The notes: generated from the sequence alone by a model not told the origin. A stretch of 64,000 nt of DNA from Alkalimonas delamerensis (GCF_030717955.1 NZ_JAUZVY010000005.1:1-64000); one strand, 5' to 3'; shown: positions 8,234-18,281, counted from the first letter of the stretch. Program-made: numbers and translations.

Positions 8234-9973
8234 ATGAATATCAAACACCTATTGACGGAAAAAACACAAGCGGCTTTTGCAGCCCTCGGCGTTCCGGCCG
8301 ACACCAACCCGGCGGTCACCATCAGCACCCGGCCGGAGTTTGGTGATTACCAAATCAATGGCGCCATGAGCGCCGCCAAAGCGCTGAAAACCAATCCGCG
8401 TCAGTTGGCGCAGCAATTGCTGGATGCGTTGGCGCTGGATGATATCGCAGCCAAGGCGGAGATTGCCGGCCCGGGCTTTATCAATATCAGCTTAAAGCCA
8501 GAGTGGCTGGCTGCTCAGTTGCAGCAGGCGGTGCAGGACCCACGTCTTGGTGTGGCACCCAATGCCAGTCCGCAGACCGTGGTGGTGGATTATTCCGCGC
8601 CCAATCTGGCCAAAGAAATGCACGTGGGTCATCTGCGCTCTACCATCATCGGCGATGCGGTGGTTCGCTGTCTGGAGTTCTGGGGCGATACCGTGATCCG
8701 GCAAAACCATATGGGCGACTGGGGCACCCAGTTCGGCATGCTGATTGCGCACCTGGAAGACAAGCTGGCAGCCGGTATCGATCTGGAGCAGGTGGCGCTG
8801 GCCGATTTGGAAAACTTTTACCGCGAAGCGAAAAAGCGCTTTGACGATGAAGACGGCTTTGCCGATAAATCCCGTGATTATGTGGTGAAGCTGCAAAGCG
8901 GCGATGCCCATTGCCAGAAGCTGTGGCAATTGTTTATTGATACCTCGATTAAGCACAGCGATGAGGTTTATCAGAAACTGAATGTCACCCTGACGCATGA
9001 TGACATCAAGCCGGAAAGTGCCTACAACCCGATGCTGCACGGCATTGTTGAGCAGCTCAAAGCCAGTGGCCTGGCGGTGGAAGATCAGGGCGCTTTGGTG
9101 GTGTTTTTGCAGGAGCTGGCCGATAAAGACGGCAATCCATCCCCCTTTATTATTCAAAAAACCGGTGGTGGCTTCTTGTACTCCACCACCGATCTGGCGG
9201 CTTGTCAGTACCGCAGCCAGCAATTAAAGGCCGATCGCATCATTATCTTTACCGATGCCCGTCAGGGCCTGCATTTTAAGCAGGTGGAGCTGACTGCCCG
9301 CAAAGCCGGTTTGCTTCGTGACGACACGGCGTACCATCACTGCCCGTTCGGTACCATGATGGGCGAAGATGGCAAACCCTTCAAAACCCGTACTGGCGGC
9401 ACCGTTAAGCTGGCTGAGTTACTGGATGAGGCCATTAGCCGGGCTGGTGCTCTGGTGGCAGAAAAGGCTACCGAACTGAGTGCAACCGAGCAGGCGGAAG
9501 TGGCAGCCAAAGTGGGCATTGGTGCGGTGAAATTTGCCGATCTGTCAAAAAACCGTACCAGCGATTACGTCTTTAGCTGGGATGCGATGCTGAGCTTTGA
9601 AGGGGCCACCGCCCCTTATCTGCAATACGCTTACACCCGGGTGCGCAGCATCTTGCGTAAAGCAGAGCTTGGCGATGACTTCCAGGCCGCGATTTTGCTG
9701 CAACAGCCGCAGGAGCTACAGCTGGCAGTTAAACTGCTGCGGCTGGAAGAAACCTTGCAGCAGGTGATGAAAGAGGCCCAGCCCAACCTGCTGTGCAACT
9801 ACCTGTATGAATTGGCCAGTCTCTTTATGAGCTTTTACGAAGCTTGCCCTATCCTCAAAGACGGCATTGAACCAGAGCTCAAAGCCAGCCGTTTAATGCT
9901 GAGTATTTTAACCGCCCGCATGTTACGCCAGGGGCTGGACTTGCTGGGCATTGAGGTGATGGAGCGGATGTAA
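8234..9973 (+). CDS. argS: Arginine--tRNA ligase
   Basis: A class I aminoacyl-tRNA synthetase of 579 residues. The HIGH-type signature is in DYSAPNLAKEMHVGHLRSTIIGD, and GTQFGMLIAHLED is typical of ArgRS. The KMSKS motif is replaced by a loop around DGKPFKTRTGGTVKL, as in many ArgRS. A C-terminal DALR helical domain ends in MERM. The stop overlaps the pdxH start by one base (TAATG), so the two are probably translationally coupled. Confidence 0.98.
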   Translation: MNIKHLLTEKTQAAFAALGVPADTNPAVTISTRPEFGDYQINGAMSAAKALKTNPRQLAQQLLDALALDDIAAKAEIAGPGFINISLKPEWLAAQLQQAVQDPRLGVAPNASPQTVVVDYSAPNLAKEMHVGHLRSTIIGDAVVRCLEFWGDTVIRQNHMGDWGTQFGMLIAHLEDKLAAGIDLEQVALADLENFYREAKKRFDDEDGFADKSRDYVVKLQSGDAHCQKLWQLFIDTSIKHSDEVYQKLNVTLTHDDIKPESAYNPMLHGIVEQLKASGLAVEDQGALVVFLQELADKDGNPSPFIIQKTGGGFLYSTTDLAACQYRSQQLKADRIIIFTDARQGLHFKQVELTARKAGLLRDDTAYHHCPFGTMMGEDGKPFKTRTGGTVKLAELLDEAISRAGALVAEKATELSATEQAEVAAKVGIGAVKFADLSKNRTSDYVFSWDAMLSFEGATAPYLQYAYTRVRSILRKAELGDDFQAAILLQQPQELQLAVKLLRLEETLQQVMKEAQPNLLCNYLYELASLFMSFYEACPILKDGIEPELKASRLMLSILTARMLRQGLDLLGIEVMERM

Positions 9974-10611
9974 TGAAGATTGATGCCATCAGGCGCAGTT
10001 ACACCAAAGACAAACTGGATCTGGATAAGCTGCATGCTGATCCCATTCGGCAGTTCGAGCAGTGGCTCAAAGACGCCATTGCTGCCGAGCTGCCGGACCC
10101 GACTGCCATGTGTGTGGCGACGGTGGATGAAAGTGGCCAGCCGTCGCAGCGGCTGGTGCTGTTAAAGGATGTCAGTGCTGATGGTTTTGTGTTCTACACC
10201 AATCTGGGCAGCCGCAAAGCGACTGAGCTGGCGGCCAACCCCAAAGTCAGTTTGCACTTTCCCTGGCATCCGCTGGAGCGTCAGGTGATTGTTTATGGCA
10301 CGGCTGAACGGGTTTCTAATACGCAGGTGATGAAGTACTTTTTATCCCGGCCCAAAGAAAGCCAGTTAGCGGCTTGGGCCTCCGAGCAGAGCCGGCCGGT
10401 CTCCACCCGGCAGGCCTTGATGCAAAAGTTTGCCGAAATCAAACACAAGTTCGAACATGGCGAAGTGCCACTGCCCTCGTTTTGGGGCGGCTTTTTGGTG
10501 CGACCGCATCAGATTGAGTTCTGGCAAGGCGGCGAGCACCGGTTGCATGACCGCTTTATGTACCGCAAAGAGGACGACAGCCGTTGGTCGATTGACCGGC
10601 TATGTCCTTAA
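9973..10611 (+). CDS. pdxH: Pyridoxine/pyridoxamine 5'-phosphate oxidase
   Basis: An FMN flavoenzyme of 212 residues making pyridoxal 5'-phosphate in the vitamin B6 pathway. Family segments are present: IRRSYTKDKLD at the N-terminus, RLVLLKDVSADGFVFYTNLGSRKA (FMN and substrate contacts), FPWHPLERQV and the C-terminal EFWQGGEHRLHDRFMYRKED. The C-terminus is RLCP where many homologs have RLAP. It overlaps the following tatD-family gene by 10 bases. Confidence 0.97.
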   Translation: MKIDAIRRSYTKDKLDLDKLHADPIRQFEQWLKDAIAAELPDPTAMCVATVDESGQPSQRLVLLKDVSADGFVFYTNLGSRKATELAANPKVSLHFPWHPLERQVIVYGTAERVSNTQVMKYFLSRPKESQLAAWASEQSRPVSTRQALMQKFAEIKHKFEHGEVPLPSFWGGFLVRPHQIEFWQGGEHRLHDRFMYRKEDDSRWSIDRLCP

Positions 10612-11396
10612 GGCTGTTCGACAGTCACTGCCATCTGAACCTGCCCGAGCTGGCTCCTCAGATGGATGCTCACTGGCAAGCTGCTCAGGCCGTTGGGGTT
10701 GCAGCGCTGCTGATCCCGGCGGTAGAGCAGGTTGCCTGGCAGCCGTTACTTCAACTGCATCAGCAGCAGCCAGCGTGGCAGATTGCACTCGGTATTCACC
10801 CTTGGTGGGCCGCACAGCACAGTCTGCAGGCGGTGACAAAACTGGAGACCATGCTGTCTGAGCAGCAGGACGCAGTCTGTGCGATTGGCGAAATCGGCCT
10901 CGATTTCGCGCTTTCCTCTGACACTTTCTCCATGCAACAGCAATTGTTTGAAGCCCAACTGGCACTGGCCGCCCGGCTGAATAAGCCGGTGATTTTGCAT
11001 CACCGCAAATCCCAACCGCATCTGCTGGGGGCAATTAAGCGGGAAAACTTTGTGGAAGGCGGTATTTTGCATGCCTTTTCCGGCAGCCCGGAGCAGGGCC
11101 AGGCTTTTATTGATTGTGGCTTTAAGCTGGGCATTGGCGGCACCATCAGTTATGAACGCGCTGGCAAAACCAGGCGCGCGGTGCAGCAGTTGCCGCTAAG
11201 TGCCTTTGTGCTGGAAACCGATGCGCCGGCCATGCCACTGGCCGGCTTTCAGGGGCAGACTAATACACCGGCCCAGTTGGCGCTGGTGTTTCAACACTTT
11301 TGCCAGTTACGGCCAGAGTCACCAGCCCAACTGGCCGAGGCGATCTGGCACAATACCCAACAGGTACTTCGACTGCAAGCTACCAGCGCAGGGTGA
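10602..11396 (+). CDS. TatD family metal-dependent hydrolase
   Basis: A TIM-barrel amidohydrolase-fold nuclease of 264 residues. Metal-binding motifs are in order: FDSHCHLNLPEL at the N-terminus, GIHPWW, GEIGLDF (bridging Glu), LHHRKSQPHL, HAFSGSPEQG and LETDAPAMP. TatD proteins act as DNases or D-aminoacyl-tRNA deacylases; this subfamily (YjjV-like) is not assigned further. The 10-base overlap with pdxH suggests coupling. The 3' end overlaps the convergent TonB receptor gene by 17 bases. Confidence 0.9.
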   Translation: MSLRLFDSHCHLNLPELAPQMDAHWQAAQAVGVAALLIPAVEQVAWQPLLQLHQQQPAWQIALGIHPWWAAQHSLQAVTKLETMLSEQQDAVCAIGEIGLDFALSSDTFSMQQQLFEAQLALAARLNKPVILHHRKSQPHLLGAIKRENFVEGGILHAFSGSPEQGQAFIDCGFKLGIGGTISYERAGKTRRAVQQLPLSAFVLETDAPAMPLAGFQGQTNTPAQLALVFQHFCQLRPESPAQLAEAIWHNTQQVLRLQATSAG

Positions 11397-13464
11397 TGCC
11401 GGCCATCCAAAGCCGGCCGGGCGCAGGCTCGAAGGAGCGGCCATTGCCCTGGTTGACCACCACCGAACCGACATAGTCTTTGTTGGTCAGGTTATCCAGC
11501 CGTAGCCAGGCATCTAGTTGGCTGCTGCCCCATTGCCACTCGGTCTGTGCCGCCAGCCCCCACAGATGTGCGCCTGGTGCATCGATGCTGTTGGCGTCAT
11601 CGACCGGCACGCTCGAGCGGTACTGATGGTTCAAGCGCAGACTCAGCGGCTGTAAGGCACCACTACTAATCGGCTGCCATTGCCATTGCTGGAAAAAGTT
11701 GCTGCGGGCTAAGCCGGGCAAACGATTGCCACTGTTGGCATCTGCTTCACTTTGACCAAAGCTGGCATCCAGCCAAGTGTAACTGGCACGCCAGCTTAAG
11801 GTATCGCTTAAGCTAAAGCGGCTGCTTAGCTCAAAGCCCTGACGTTTGGTATTGGCCGCATTGCGGTAGGTGGTGCGACCATCAATGCTTCTATCGACCA
11901 GCAAATCATCATCGGTATCAATCACAAAGACGGTGCTTTGCGCCAGCCAGTTGCTGCGCTGCAGCTTCAAGCCAAGTTCGTGTTGGCGCACTTTGGCGGC
12001 ATTAAGTTCGGTATTCAGGCCGGAACCTTCATTGCGATACGCCATTTCGGTTAAGGTCGGGGTTTCAAAGCCAACACCGGTGCCGGCAAACAGGCTGAGA
12101 TCATCGCGCACGGCAAAGTTCAGCGCAGAACTCCAGGCATTTTCCTGATAACGAACCTCGCCACTGTCATCCGGGTTGCCGGGCACAATAAAGCGATCGG
12201 CCACGGTAAAGTCGATGCGGCTCAAGCGGGCACCTGTGACCCAGGCCCAGCGCGGATGGAACTGCCAGTCGCTGATGAGGGTGGCATCACGGCTGTCGAC
12301 CCGGCCTGTTTCGTCGCGGCGCAGCTCGCCTCTGTTGCCAAAGTCATTGACAAAGCCAAGCCGCTCGTCTTTTTGCTGCTCATTATCCAGCGCCAGCGTC
12401 AAGCGCCACGGCGTGGCTGCCAGAGGTTGCACTGTGCCGCTTAGGTTGGTGCCATAAAACGAACGGCTTAAATCAATGACGGCACCCGATGAGCTGATGG
12501 CAGTGCCAGGAAACGCCAGGTACTGCTCAATTTCCCGCTTGCCATGCCAGGCCGACAACCGCCAGTCAGTGAGCCAAGACGGTTCACTCAGATTTCGTGC
12601 TCGCAGAGTCATGGACTGCTGACGATGGCGAATGCTTTTGCGGGTGCCAAAGGTGGCTGCCTGGGGAGCGGTCTGCTTTGGGTTTTCCCGCCACTGCTCG
12701 GGGCTTAAAGCCAGGGGGTCTTGCAGCAGCGGCGCATCGTTGTCATCCAGCCGCAGAATCAGCTCCGCCTGCTCGCCAAGATCCCGGTACCAGCGCAATG
12801 CCCACTGATCACGTTTTACCGCGCTGAAGGGCCTGTCGCCATCAGTGCGAAAGCGGGCATAGTCGCCACTAAAGCTTTGGCGCTCATCGGCATAAACGGC
12901 GCGCAGATGCTGGCGCTCACGCTTGGCGCTGCCAGCGCTCAGGCTGGCCGAGACATTGGTTGGCTTTGTTGCTGGTGGCAGCGGCCGGCTGCTTTGCAGA
13001 TCAATCACCCCACCGGCCGAGTTGCCATGAATGGCTGCCAGTGGGCCCCGCAACACTTCGACGCTGCTTGGCTCGTCCAGTAAAATGCTGGAGGTTTGCG
13101 CCTGACCATCTGGCATCGACAAGGGAATGCCATCCAGCCGCAGTCGCACACCGCGCACGCCAAAGGCGGCGCGGGCACCAAAACCACGCAGGGTAATGCG
13201 GGTATCCTGGGCAAAGTTAAAGCGGGTGTCGACTTGCAGGCCGGCCATGCCTTCCAGCAACTCGGCGGCATCGGTGCGCATGCCGGGTGTCAGGCTTTCT
13301 ATATCAACACGCTCCACCGCAGCGGGGGTTTCCAGCCAGGGGCGGGCAGTGCGGGTAGCCGTGATGACCAGGCGCTCTATTTCGGCGCTTTCGGCAGCGG
13401 TTTGTGTGGCCAGCGGGGTGGAGACGGCGGCTGCCACATGCAGGGCAACTAAGGTAACAAACAT
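11380..13464 (-). CDS. TonB-dependent outer-membrane receptor, YncD/PqqU-like
   Basis: An outer-membrane receptor of 694 residues: a signal peptide, a plug domain (VITATRTARP to about residue 155) and a beta-barrel ending in W. Segments match my memory of E. coli YncD, recently described as the pyrroloquinoline quinone receptor PqqU: RGFGARAAFGVRGVRL with DGIPLSMPDGQ in the plug, GELRRDE, VPGNPDDSGEV, FETPTLTEMAYR, DGRTTYRNAANTKRQG, and YVGSVVVN with FEPAPGR at the end. Uptake of PQQ is inferred from these. No PQQ-dependent dehydrogenase is seen in this window. An alternative is another small cofactor or siderophore. Confidence 0.8.
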   Translation of the reverse strand: MFVTLVALHVAAAVSTPLATQTAAESAEIERLVITATRTARPWLETPAAVERVDIESLTPGMRTDAAELLEGMAGLQVDTRFNFAQDTRITLRGFGARAAFGVRGVRLRLDGIPLSMPDGQAQTSSILLDEPSSVEVLRGPLAAIHGNSAGGVIDLQSSRPLPPATKPTNVSASLSAGSAKRERQHLRAVYADERQSFSGDYARFRTDGDRPFSAVKRDQWALRWYRDLGEQAELILRLDDNDAPLLQDPLALSPEQWRENPKQTAPQAATFGTRKSIRHRQQSMTLRARNLSEPSWLTDWRLSAWHGKREIEQYLAFPGTAISSSGAVIDLSRSFYGTNLSGTVQPLAATPWRLTLALDNEQQKDERLGFVNDFGNRGELRRDETGRVDSRDATLISDWQFHPRWAWVTGARLSRIDFTVADRFIVPGNPDDSGEVRYQENAWSSALNFAVRDDLSLFAGTGVGFETPTLTEMAYRNEGSGLNTELNAAKVRQHELGLKLQRSNWLAQSTVFVIDTDDDLLVDRSIDGRTTYRNAANTKRQGFELSSRFSLSDTLSWRASYTWLDASFGQSEADANSGNRLPGLARSNFFQQWQWQPISSGALQPLSLRLNHQYRSSVPVDDANSIDAPGAHLWGLAAQTEWQWGSSQLDAWLRLDNLTNKDYVGSVVVNQGNGRSFEPAPGRLWMAGITLRW

Positions 13465-13660
13465 CTGTGGCTCCTTTTAATTTGGTAGCAAGTATACGGC
13501 TGAGAGTTTAGAAAGCGACTGTAGATAATCGCATGAATGTGTCGCTTTATGGTTTCTGGTTGCTAATAGCAGCTGACATGCAGTTTACTGCCACAAAGCA
13601 CTGACAGCCGAAGGCTTTTATGAGTAGAATAGAGAAACCGCAACCAACCACGGTATTGTC

Positions 13661-14719
13661 GTGTCGCATTGCTATCAATTTCAGGCCGCTGACTGGCCAT
13701 CGCAGAACCTCTCCGATTGTTGTTCAGAACATGACACCGCCTTGCTGTGCACCGAGCGCGGTGAGCTCAGGGTCCAAACCAAGTCGCCTGTCGTCGGCTG
13801 GAGCGCAGCATCGTTGCAGCCGCAACTCAGTAATGTTACTCCCCAGGCTAGCCTGCGGATTTTTGGCGGCAGCCTGACGTTTGCCCAGTTGCCGGCGCTT
13901 TTTGCCAGCTGCCCTGCATTGGAGCAACAGGTGCTGGCGCTTCGCTTGTATCAGCCGCATCCGGATTTAGCGCCAGCCCTGTTGTTGCAGCTGCCAATGT
14001 TGTTATCGCAGCATGAGCAGCAGGATGTTCGGCAATGGGCGCAGGCACAAGCGCTGGAGCTGGTGTATCTGGAGCAAGCACCCAGCCTGAGTGAGCCCGG
14101 CTTGCTGCTGATGGACATGGACTCGACCGCTATTGAAATTGAATGCATCGATGAAATTGCCCGCAAATCCGGTGTTGGCGATGAAGTTGCTAAGGTCACG
14201 GCCCGCGCCATGCGTGGCGAGCTGGATTTCGCTGCCAGCTTGCGCGAGCGGGTGGCGGCACTGAAAGGCGCCGATGCCACTATTCTGGCCGAGGTGTTGG
14301 CAGAGCTGCCGCTGATGCCAGGGCTGACTGAGCTGGTTGTGCAGCTCAAGGGTTACAACTGGCATGTAGCCATCGCCTCCGGTGGCTTTACCTATTTTAC
14401 CAAGGCGCTGGAGCAGCAACTGGGCTTGTCGGCGACCTTTGCCAATGAGCTGGCGATAGTGGATGGGAAACTAACCGGTGAAGTGCAGGGTGCTATTGTC
14501 GATGCCAGCACCAAAGCCAGGGTGTTAGGGCAGTTGGCCACTCAGTACCATCTGGCAAAACATCAAACAGTGGCCATTGGTGATGGTGCCAATGATTTGC
14601 CAATGTTGGCAGAAGCGGGATTGGGCGTGGCCTTTCATGCCAAGCCACTGGTGCAGGCAAAGGCCAAAGCGGCGATTCGCCATGGCTCTTTGCTGCAGCT
14701 GCTGTATTTGCTGGACTAA
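13661..14719 (+). CDS. serB: Phosphoserine phosphatase
   Basis: A HAD-superfamily phosphatase of 352 residues doing the last step of serine synthesis. The catalytic motif is MDMDSTAIEIECIDEIA (nucleophile Asp152, general acid Asp154). SGGF is motif II, and GDGANDLPML is the C-terminal Mg-binding motif. A long, poorly conserved N-terminal region of about 145 residues precedes it, as in Shewanella-type SerB. The start codon is GTG at 13661 without a convincing ribosome site, so the N-terminus is the least certain part. Confidence 0.95.
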   Translation: MSHCYQFQAADWPSQNLSDCCSEHDTALLCTERGELRVQTKSPVVGWSAASLQPQLSNVTPQASLRIFGGSLTFAQLPALFASCPALEQQVLALRLYQPHPDLAPALLLQLPMLLSQHEQQDVRQWAQAQALELVYLEQAPSLSEPGLLLMDMDSTAIEIECIDEIARKSGVGDEVAKVTARAMRGELDFAASLRERVAALKGADATILAEVLAELPLMPGLTELVVQLKGYNWHVAIASGGFTYFTKALEQQLGLSATFANELAIVDGKLTGEVQGAIVDASTKARVLGQLATQYHLAKHQTVAIGDGANDLPMLAEAGLGVAFHAKPLVQAKAKAAIRHGSLLQLLYLLD

Positions 14720-14727
14720 CTTGTCTG

Positions 14728-15630
14728 ATGAAGCATCAACAGCATTCGTACTTTTTACCGGTGAAAGGCTATCAGTTGCATATCCGCCGTTTGTTGCCGC
14801 TGCACCAGCCCGTTGGCGCTGTGCTGATGCTGCATGGGGCCATTGGCAATGGCCGGATTTTCTACAGTCAATCCGGCAAAGGCTTGGGCTGCTATCTGGC
14901 CGATCAGGGCTTTGCGGTCTACTGTGCCGACTTTGCCGGCCGGGGCCGCTCCTTACCACACAGCTCCAGTGGCTTTGATCACAGCCAGCAGCAGTTAATT
15001 TGCCAGGATATTCCGGCGTTAGTGCGCCATGTTGCTGAAGCGAATCAGCAGGCGCTGCATCTGATCGCGCACTCTTGGGGTGGGGTGCTGGCAGCGGCCA
15101 GTTTAAGTCGTCATCCTGAGTTGTTGCCGCTGGTGCAATCCAAAGTCTGTTTTGGCAGTAAACGCCGCATCCGGACACAAAGCCTGGAGAAAAAATTAAA
15201 AATCGACTGGCTGTGGAATCGATTGGCACCCTGGTTGGCAGAGCGGCAGGGCTACTTTCCGGCCAGGCGCTGGCGTTTGGGCGCTGATGATGAACCCAGA
15301 CAATTCTTGCTCGATTGCATTCGCTGGATAGAGCAGGATGCCTTTGTTGATTGCAGCGATGGTTTTGATTACCAAAGCGCGGCTAAAAGCACGGCTTGGC
15401 CTGAGTTGTGGCACTTTGTGGCAGAAAAAGATCGGGTGCTGGGGCATCCGGATGATGTCAAAGCCTTTATCGCAGAAGCTCATCAACAGCAGGCGCGTTT
15501 CAGCCACCTAGGCAAAGCGTCAGGTGCCCTTGTGGATTACGACCATGTCAGCATGTTAACGCATCCTATGGCGGTGCAGGATCACTTTCCTAAATTGCTG
15601 CAGTGGCTCCAGCAGTTGGCTGAGCGCTGA
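14728..15630 (+). CDS. Alpha/beta hydrolase
   Basis: A predicted cytoplasmic serine hydrolase of 300 residues, 8 bases after serB and probably cotranscribed. The oxyanion region LHGAIGNGRIFY, the nucleophile elbow IAHSWGG, and a late histidine in DYDHVSM are visible, with ADFAGRGRS as the typical strand-4 loop. The substrate is not predictable. The 3' end overlaps the convergent PilZ protein gene by 41 bases. Confidence 0.85.
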   Translation: MKHQQHSYFLPVKGYQLHIRRLLPLHQPVGAVLMLHGAIGNGRIFYSQSGKGLGCYLADQGFAVYCADFAGRGRSLPHSSSGFDHSQQQLICQDIPALVRHVAEANQQALHLIAHSWGGVLAAASLSRHPELLPLVQSKVCFGSKRRIRTQSLEKKLKIDWLWNRLAPWLAERQGYFPARRWRLGADDEPRQFLLDCIRWIEQDAFVDCSDGFDYQSAAKSTAWPELWHFVAEKDRVLGHPDDVKAFIAEAHQQQARFSHLGKASGALVDYDHVSMLTHPMAVQDHFPKLLQWLQQLAER

Positions 15631-18133
15631 GCAAGCGTAGACGTAAGCTGCGCTGCTGCTGACGCTGCGCCTCTGGGATCCCGAGCCGCAACAGCAACTC
15701 TTCGCTGATATCAATCAATTCACCTACCCCCACCACACTCCAGAGTTCTTCTTCCAGCAGCTTGGCTTTGTGAATGGCATACTGGCTAATGTAACTGAGT
15801 TCTTTGGCGATAAAGTCGCTGTCCGGCCGGCCGGTGCGCGATAGCCAGATCCGGTAACAAAAAACCGCAGCCTTGTCCTCGATTAACTGCTGGATAAAGG
15901 CATGCTTGTCCGGCTCTTTGTTAAATTCATAATCGTAATGACAGTTGAGCTCCGGTGGGCCTTCCGGTTGTGGCAACACTTTCAGGTACAGCTCGTAACA
16001 TTGCGGCGGATCTTGTCGTTTCATCTGCTTCAGCTGGCTGGCAAAGGTTAAACTGACGGCGTTGTGCTTGATCAGCGGCTCAATGTTGATTTGTTCTGGC
16101 AAGGAAGGCAGCTGGTCGAGCAGTTGATGCAAGCTGGCTGGCAGCCCTCCTTGTGCTATGGCCTTCATCTCGTAGCGGATGCCTTTGCGGTGTAGGTAAA
16201 ATGGAAAGCTATCCACGGCTTTAATCAGCATGTTACGCAAGGCTGGCGCTAAGCCGGGATGTTTGACCTGCTCCTCTGCCACCGTCAGCTTGCTGCGGTT
16301 GTTTTGAATCAGCAGTTGGAAAAACTCCTTGCCGGCGTGCCCCTGATCATTTTCCAGCACTTTCAGATTCATGATGGTGCCACTTTTGCTGATGGCCATG
16401 ACTTCATATGGCAGTTGTTTCAGACTGTATTTGCTGCTGATTTTTTGCAAGTCCGGCAGGTTCAGCCGCACGATATCCCCACGCTGCAAGTGAACCGGCA
16501 GCAGGGTCTCAATTTGCATGCCGTTGGGCGAAAAGTCGCGGCTAAAGGCTTCAGGCTGCGGTTCTTCTTTGGCGTTGAAACACTCCACCGTCGTTTTGTA
16601 GAGGTAACGGTCTTCCGAGCGAAGATTGACGTACTTGACCGGGACGGCTTCACAAAAGGGCAGCTGATTGAGCTTGGGATGAGCAAATTGATTCAATTGC
16701 CGAATTAAGGATTTGTCATAGCTGTGCTGCTGATACCAGGAAGTGCTGCTGTCGTCGGTCAGATCCGTCATGCTGACGATAAAACGCAATGGGCTCAGGT
16801 AGGCATCCAGCAAGCGGGTGTTGCTGGCTGGCGCTTTGGTGTCAGAGCCTGGCAGCTGAAAATGCAACTGGCTGAAATCGGCTGAGGTGGTTAAAAAGCT
16901 AAGCTGGAACACTTTCCAGCTTTTCTTGCTGGCCCCAAAGCCCTGAAACAAGGTGAGCAGTGCGGGCTCCGCCAGCAATTCGGTTGTGGTTGCGGTGTAG
17001 AAGTACAATTTTCCTTTGGCGGCATGAGTGAAGCAGTACAGCAGGGTTTGCCGTTGCCCTTCGGGTTGCTGCAGCAGCTGCTTTAACCGCTTGGCACTCA
17101 GTACCTGAGGCAGCACCGAGCGCTGCTGTTCGTCCTGAAAGTAATGAAAGCTGGCTCTGTTGTTTTCGGTGGTTAACGCGCACTGTGGGTTTGACTTGCC
17201 CTGATGGACGGCAATAAACACGTGCAGGCTGCTGGTTCTTGGCACAAAGAACTGCTCGTATCCTTTGACAATGACGGCATCCAGCGCATTGTCCAGGTTC
17301 AGCTTGTAGCGGCGCTTGTTGCCCCGGATAAAACGGTCAATAAAGCTGGTGAACTCTTGCTCCTGCTCGTTGCTTTGCTCCAGTCGCTTTAAGCGCAGTT
17401 GCTGGCTGCGCTGGTCCAGAGGACTTGCTTCGACCAGCTGATAGCGGATTGGGTTGCTGCGATCCAGGGTGTACTCTTGTTCCAGCTCACGGAAAAAAAT
17501 ACCCAACTCCGTGCCGGCTTCCAGCTGCACCTGGCGGGCCAGCTTCAGTTTGCAGCCTTGCACCGAAATGTCAGTGGTTTGGGCACTGTACTTTTTGCCG
17601 TTGTCCAGCACGATCTCAACGGTAATGCTGTAATTCATCCGCTCTCCGCTGCGGTTGATGTAGCTGCCAAATTGCACCAGTCGGGCCTGGTGTTTGCTCG
17701 GCGCTTCCAGCTCATCTTCAATCCCAGCCGTATCATCACTATCCAAAGCCTTTTTGATACGAGCTTCGGTTTCTTTGCGGTGCATCACCCGGTAGTTGTT
17801 GTCGGTGTTCATCACGTCTTCGTAGACACCTAGGGTAAAGCGGCCATACTCACGAATGCCTTGTTCAAATACTTCAATGGCATGCTCATCCATGTAATGG
17901 GTTTTGCCTTGATGCTCGTAAGGCCGGACTTGGCCATCGACATGGCCACGTAAGTCAATGTAGAAGTCACAAGGCTGCGACAGCCGCTTGAGCTCCATTT
18001 TTAGCAGGAACTGTTTGGATTTGGGCAGTTCGCTGGTCAGCACAGCAAACATCTGATCGAAATCAGATGTCTGAACTGAGCTTTTTAACCGCTCGATGAT
18101 GCTAAGGTGTTCTTGCAGGTCCGGTGCTGTCAT
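15590..18133 (-). CDS. Large PilZ-domain protein, putative cyclic-di-GMP receptor
   Basis: A protein of 847 residues with no signal peptide or clear membrane segment. Two PilZ-like signatures are visible: TTDISVQGCKL near residue 190 and SRDFSPNGMQIE near residue 545, each the D/N-x-S-x-x-G half of the c-di-GMP site. The first has an upstream RSGER segment that could supply arginines. Position between serB and radA is shared with Alteromonadales such as Shewanella, as I recall. No enzymatic domain is recognised. Function is inferred as c-di-GMP sensing; targets are unknown. Confidence 0.8.
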   Translation of the reverse strand: MTAPDLQEHLSIIERLKSSVQTSDFDQMFAVLTSELPKSKQFLLKMELKRLSQPCDFYIDLRGHVDGQVRPYEHQGKTHYMDEHAIEVFEQGIREYGRFTLGVYEDVMNTDNNYRVMHRKETEARIKKALDSDDTAGIEDELEAPSKHQARLVQFGSYINRSGERMNYSITVEIVLDNGKKYSAQTTDISVQGCKLKLARQVQLEAGTELGIFFRELEQEYTLDRSNPIRYQLVEASPLDQRSQQLRLKRLEQSNEQEQEFTSFIDRFIRGNKRRYKLNLDNALDAVIVKGYEQFFVPRTSSLHVFIAVHQGKSNPQCALTTENNRASFHYFQDEQQRSVLPQVLSAKRLKQLLQQPEGQRQTLLYCFTHAAKGKLYFYTATTTELLAEPALLTLFQGFGASKKSWKVFQLSFLTTSADFSQLHFQLPGSDTKAPASNTRLLDAYLSPLRFIVSMTDLTDDSSTSWYQQHSYDKSLIRQLNQFAHPKLNQLPFCEAVPVKYVNLRSEDRYLYKTTVECFNAKEEPQPEAFSRDFSPNGMQIETLLPVHLQRGDIVRLNLPDLQKISSKYSLKQLPYEVMAISKSGTIMNLKVLENDQGHAGKEFFQLLIQNNRSKLTVAEEQVKHPGLAPALRNMLIKAVDSFPFYLHRKGIRYEMKAIAQGGLPASLHQLLDQLPSLPEQINIEPLIKHNAVSLTFASQLKQMKRQDPPQCYELYLKVLPQPEGPPELNCHYDYEFNKEPDKHAFIQQLIEDKAAVFCYRIWLSRTGRPDSDFIAKELSYISQYAIHKAKLLEEELWSVVGVGELIDISEELLLRLGIPEAQRQQQRSLRLRLLSAQPTAGATAAI

Positions 18134-18281
18134 AATCTCACTGAGTTCAGCGTCAAAATACCGTGCAACTGCCGGTAGAATGACAGTACGCTACGTGGTT
18201 GTGGCATTATTTTCAATAGTCAGGTAAACAATGCAATATCTATACCCACACGTATCTTTGGCAAACCTGTTGAGGAATTAA

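Noticed and set aside
13465..13660. Possible riboswitch or Fur box between the TonB receptor and serB
   Set aside because: No recognisable cobalamin element or Fur palindrome was found.
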